In this document: one piece after another, positions 63,252 through 64,000 of the stretch
Layout: every line of letters begins with the position of its first letter
How positions within the stretch are numbered: the stretch's first letter is position 1
Source of the DNA: Fimbriimonadaceae bacterium
Lineage (GTDB): Bacteria; Armatimonadota; Fimbriimonadia; Fimbriimonadales; Fimbriimonadaceae
Reading direction: 5' to 3'
Assembly: GCA_019454125.1 (NCBI GenBank)
Contig: CP075365.1
Span: forward strand, 1,234,218 to 1,298,217
Length of the DNA: 64,000 bases
The notes under the pieces: model-generated
Seen by the model: only the letters and a program-made list of their open reading frames with translations
What the model was told of the DNA's origin: nothing
Databases searched by the model: none
Position numbers and translations under genes: made by a program

Positions 63252-63796
63252 CCGCGCCTCACGTCGAAGTCCTGCTCGCCACGGGCGAACGCGTCCCCCT
63301 TTCGGCGCTCTATGCCGAGCCGCTGGCGCTCGTCTTTCTGCGGCATTTCGGGTGAGTGTTCTGCCGACGATTGGTCGCGCAGTTGCGCCGACACCCGGAA
63401 CTGAACATCGTGCAGGTCTGCATGGCGACGCCTGAAGACGCCCGGAGCTTCGCCAATAAGTTACGGAGCCCGCATCGATTTATCTGCGACCCGGATGCGA
63501 AGCTTTACGAACGATTCGGGCTTAAGAAGGCGGGGACAGGGCAAATTTTGAACCTGAGGACGGTCTCGCGCTCTCTGGCCGAAGTCGGGATGGGGAATTT
63601 AGGGGGCAAACCAGTAGGGAACCCATATCAAATGCCGGGTGTCTTTGTACTTGCGAGCGACGGCGAGGTCGTATGGAGTTATTACAGTACGGACATCTCA
63701 GATAATCCGCGTGTGGAGGAGATCCGCTCAGCCTTGGAGCGCGCCGTCGGGCAGGATCGCGAAGTGCCCGCAGCTGACCGGCCGTGCAAAGCCTGA
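63248..63796 (+). CDS. peroxiredoxin-like protein (AhpC/TSA_2), probable selenoprotein
   Basis: GTG 63248 overlaps the sigma gene stop (GTGA). Thirty-five codons end LALVFLRHFG, then TGA (63353-63355), then VFCRRLVAQLRRHPELNIVQ in the same frame to the stop at 63796, 182 residues in all. In the AhpC/TSA_2 peroxiredoxin-like family this point is the FLRHFGCxFC motif, so TGA replaces the first Cys, giving UxxC. Just downstream, GTCGCGC (63374-63380) and GCG-C-CGAC (63385-63392) fold around loop AGTT, 25 nt after TGA, within the distance of bacterial SECIS elements. Without Sec the protein would be split and useless. selA, selB and selC are not in the window. Confidence 0.8.
63374..63392 (+). 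promoter_or_regulatory. candidate bacterial SECIS hairpin
   Basis: Stem of seven pairs, GTCG with CGAC and CGC with GCG, with C63388 bulged, closing the loop AGTT with G in its second position. Distance from the TGA to the loop is 25 nt. Both features match the relaxed bacterial SECIS rules. Confidence 0.6.
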
Positions 63797-64000
63797 CTCG
63801 TCAAACTCTCGCCCGTCGGTGTGTTGTACGCGCAGGCCGACCTCGCGGCAGACCACTAAGCTCCCAGCGGCATCGTAAAGGTGGCACCGGTGGGAGGTCA
63901 TTCCCCGGATCCGCCCGGTCGCGGCGAACATCGCTTCGATCACGAAGGCACCGAGCATGCGGGGCTTTCCGCCAAGCACCTCGAACTCTGGGGCGACCTC
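63728..64000 (-). CDS. hypothetical protein, 3' part only
   Basis: Open frame entering from the right edge and ending at 63728, overlapping the peroxiredoxin gene tail by 69 bp in convergent orientation. Residues include LGGKPRMLGAFVIEAMFAAT and YDAAGSLVVCREVGLRVQHT. Codon usage looks coding, but no family is recognised and the start is outside the window. Confidence 0.45.
   Translation of the reverse strand, partial: EVAPEFEVLGGKPRMLGAFVIEAMFAATGRIRGMTSHRCHLYDAAGSLVVCREVGLRVQHTDGREFDESGFARPVSCGHFAILPDGALQG

Overview
The window is a 62%-GC-looking bacterial chromosome segment. Several traits together suggest Armatimonadota, probably Fimbriimonadia: several prepilin-type '[21 protein letters not shown]' proteins, one with an H-X9-DG motif; a PEP-CTERM protein; a two-domain VKOR-DsbA fusion; and complex I genes scattered among pilin genes. 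This placement is an inference from gene content only.

Layout. (1) 1-14.4 kb: genes for complex I (nuoE, nuoD, nuoC and nuoA on minus; nuoB and nuoI on plus) are broken up by a family of prepilin-like secreted proteins, tiny lipoproteins and a trpD-trpC-trpF operon. (2) 14.4-24.4 kb: a fused tandem PTPS-family enzyme, an HNH nuclease, murA-mreB with a secreted protein, an NtrB/NtrC-like two-component pair, an ECF sigma factor and glycogen synthase. (3) 24.3-37.4 kb: mostly minus-strand housekeeping genes (queG, rsmA, 3D-domain protein, 8-oxoguanine glycosylase, ligA, AI-2E-type permease, mnmA, VKOR-DsbA), then miaB on plus. (4) 37.4-44.2 kb: repeat-rich accessory region with a foldback cluster, a decayed beta-propeller gene, an erythromycin-esterase-like gene, a HemG-like flavodoxin followed by an array of copies of its own internal fragment, and corA. 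(5) 44.2-57 kb: small lipoproteins, a PEP-CTERM protein and its paralogue, thiolase, a baeRF-like protein, a CBS protein, an ABC exporter, a subtilase and an SDR. (6) 57.4-64 kb: murJ, tRNA-Gly(GCC), trxA, dnaG, a sigma-70 factor and a peroxiredoxin-like gene with an in-frame TGA at a redox-active position, a likely selenoprotein.

Two expression habits recur. Many first genes have a -10-like hexamer (TANNNT type) only 6-9 nt before the start codon and no Shine-Dalgarno, which implies leaderless mRNAs. Operon partners commonly overlap as NTGA (ATGA, GTGA, TTGA, and once apparently CTGA), so the next start codon shares the previous stop. These habits were used to choose several starts.

Functional links: the nuo genes encode the peripheral arm and part of the membrane arm of NADH:quinone oxidoreductase. 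trpDCF gives three consecutive steps of tryptophan synthesis. murA, mreB and murJ serve peptidoglycan synthesis. mnmA, miaB, queG and rsmA modify tRNA and rRNA. ogg and ligA are a coupled DNA repair pair. dnaG, the sigma factor and the peroxiredoxin look like one transcription unit. Items most worth following are the TGA-containing peroxiredoxin with a SECIS-like hairpin, the flavodoxin-fragment array, the leaderless promoter pattern, the prepilin-derived family with an invariant C-terminal tail, and the NtrC-type regulator without a DNA-binding domain.
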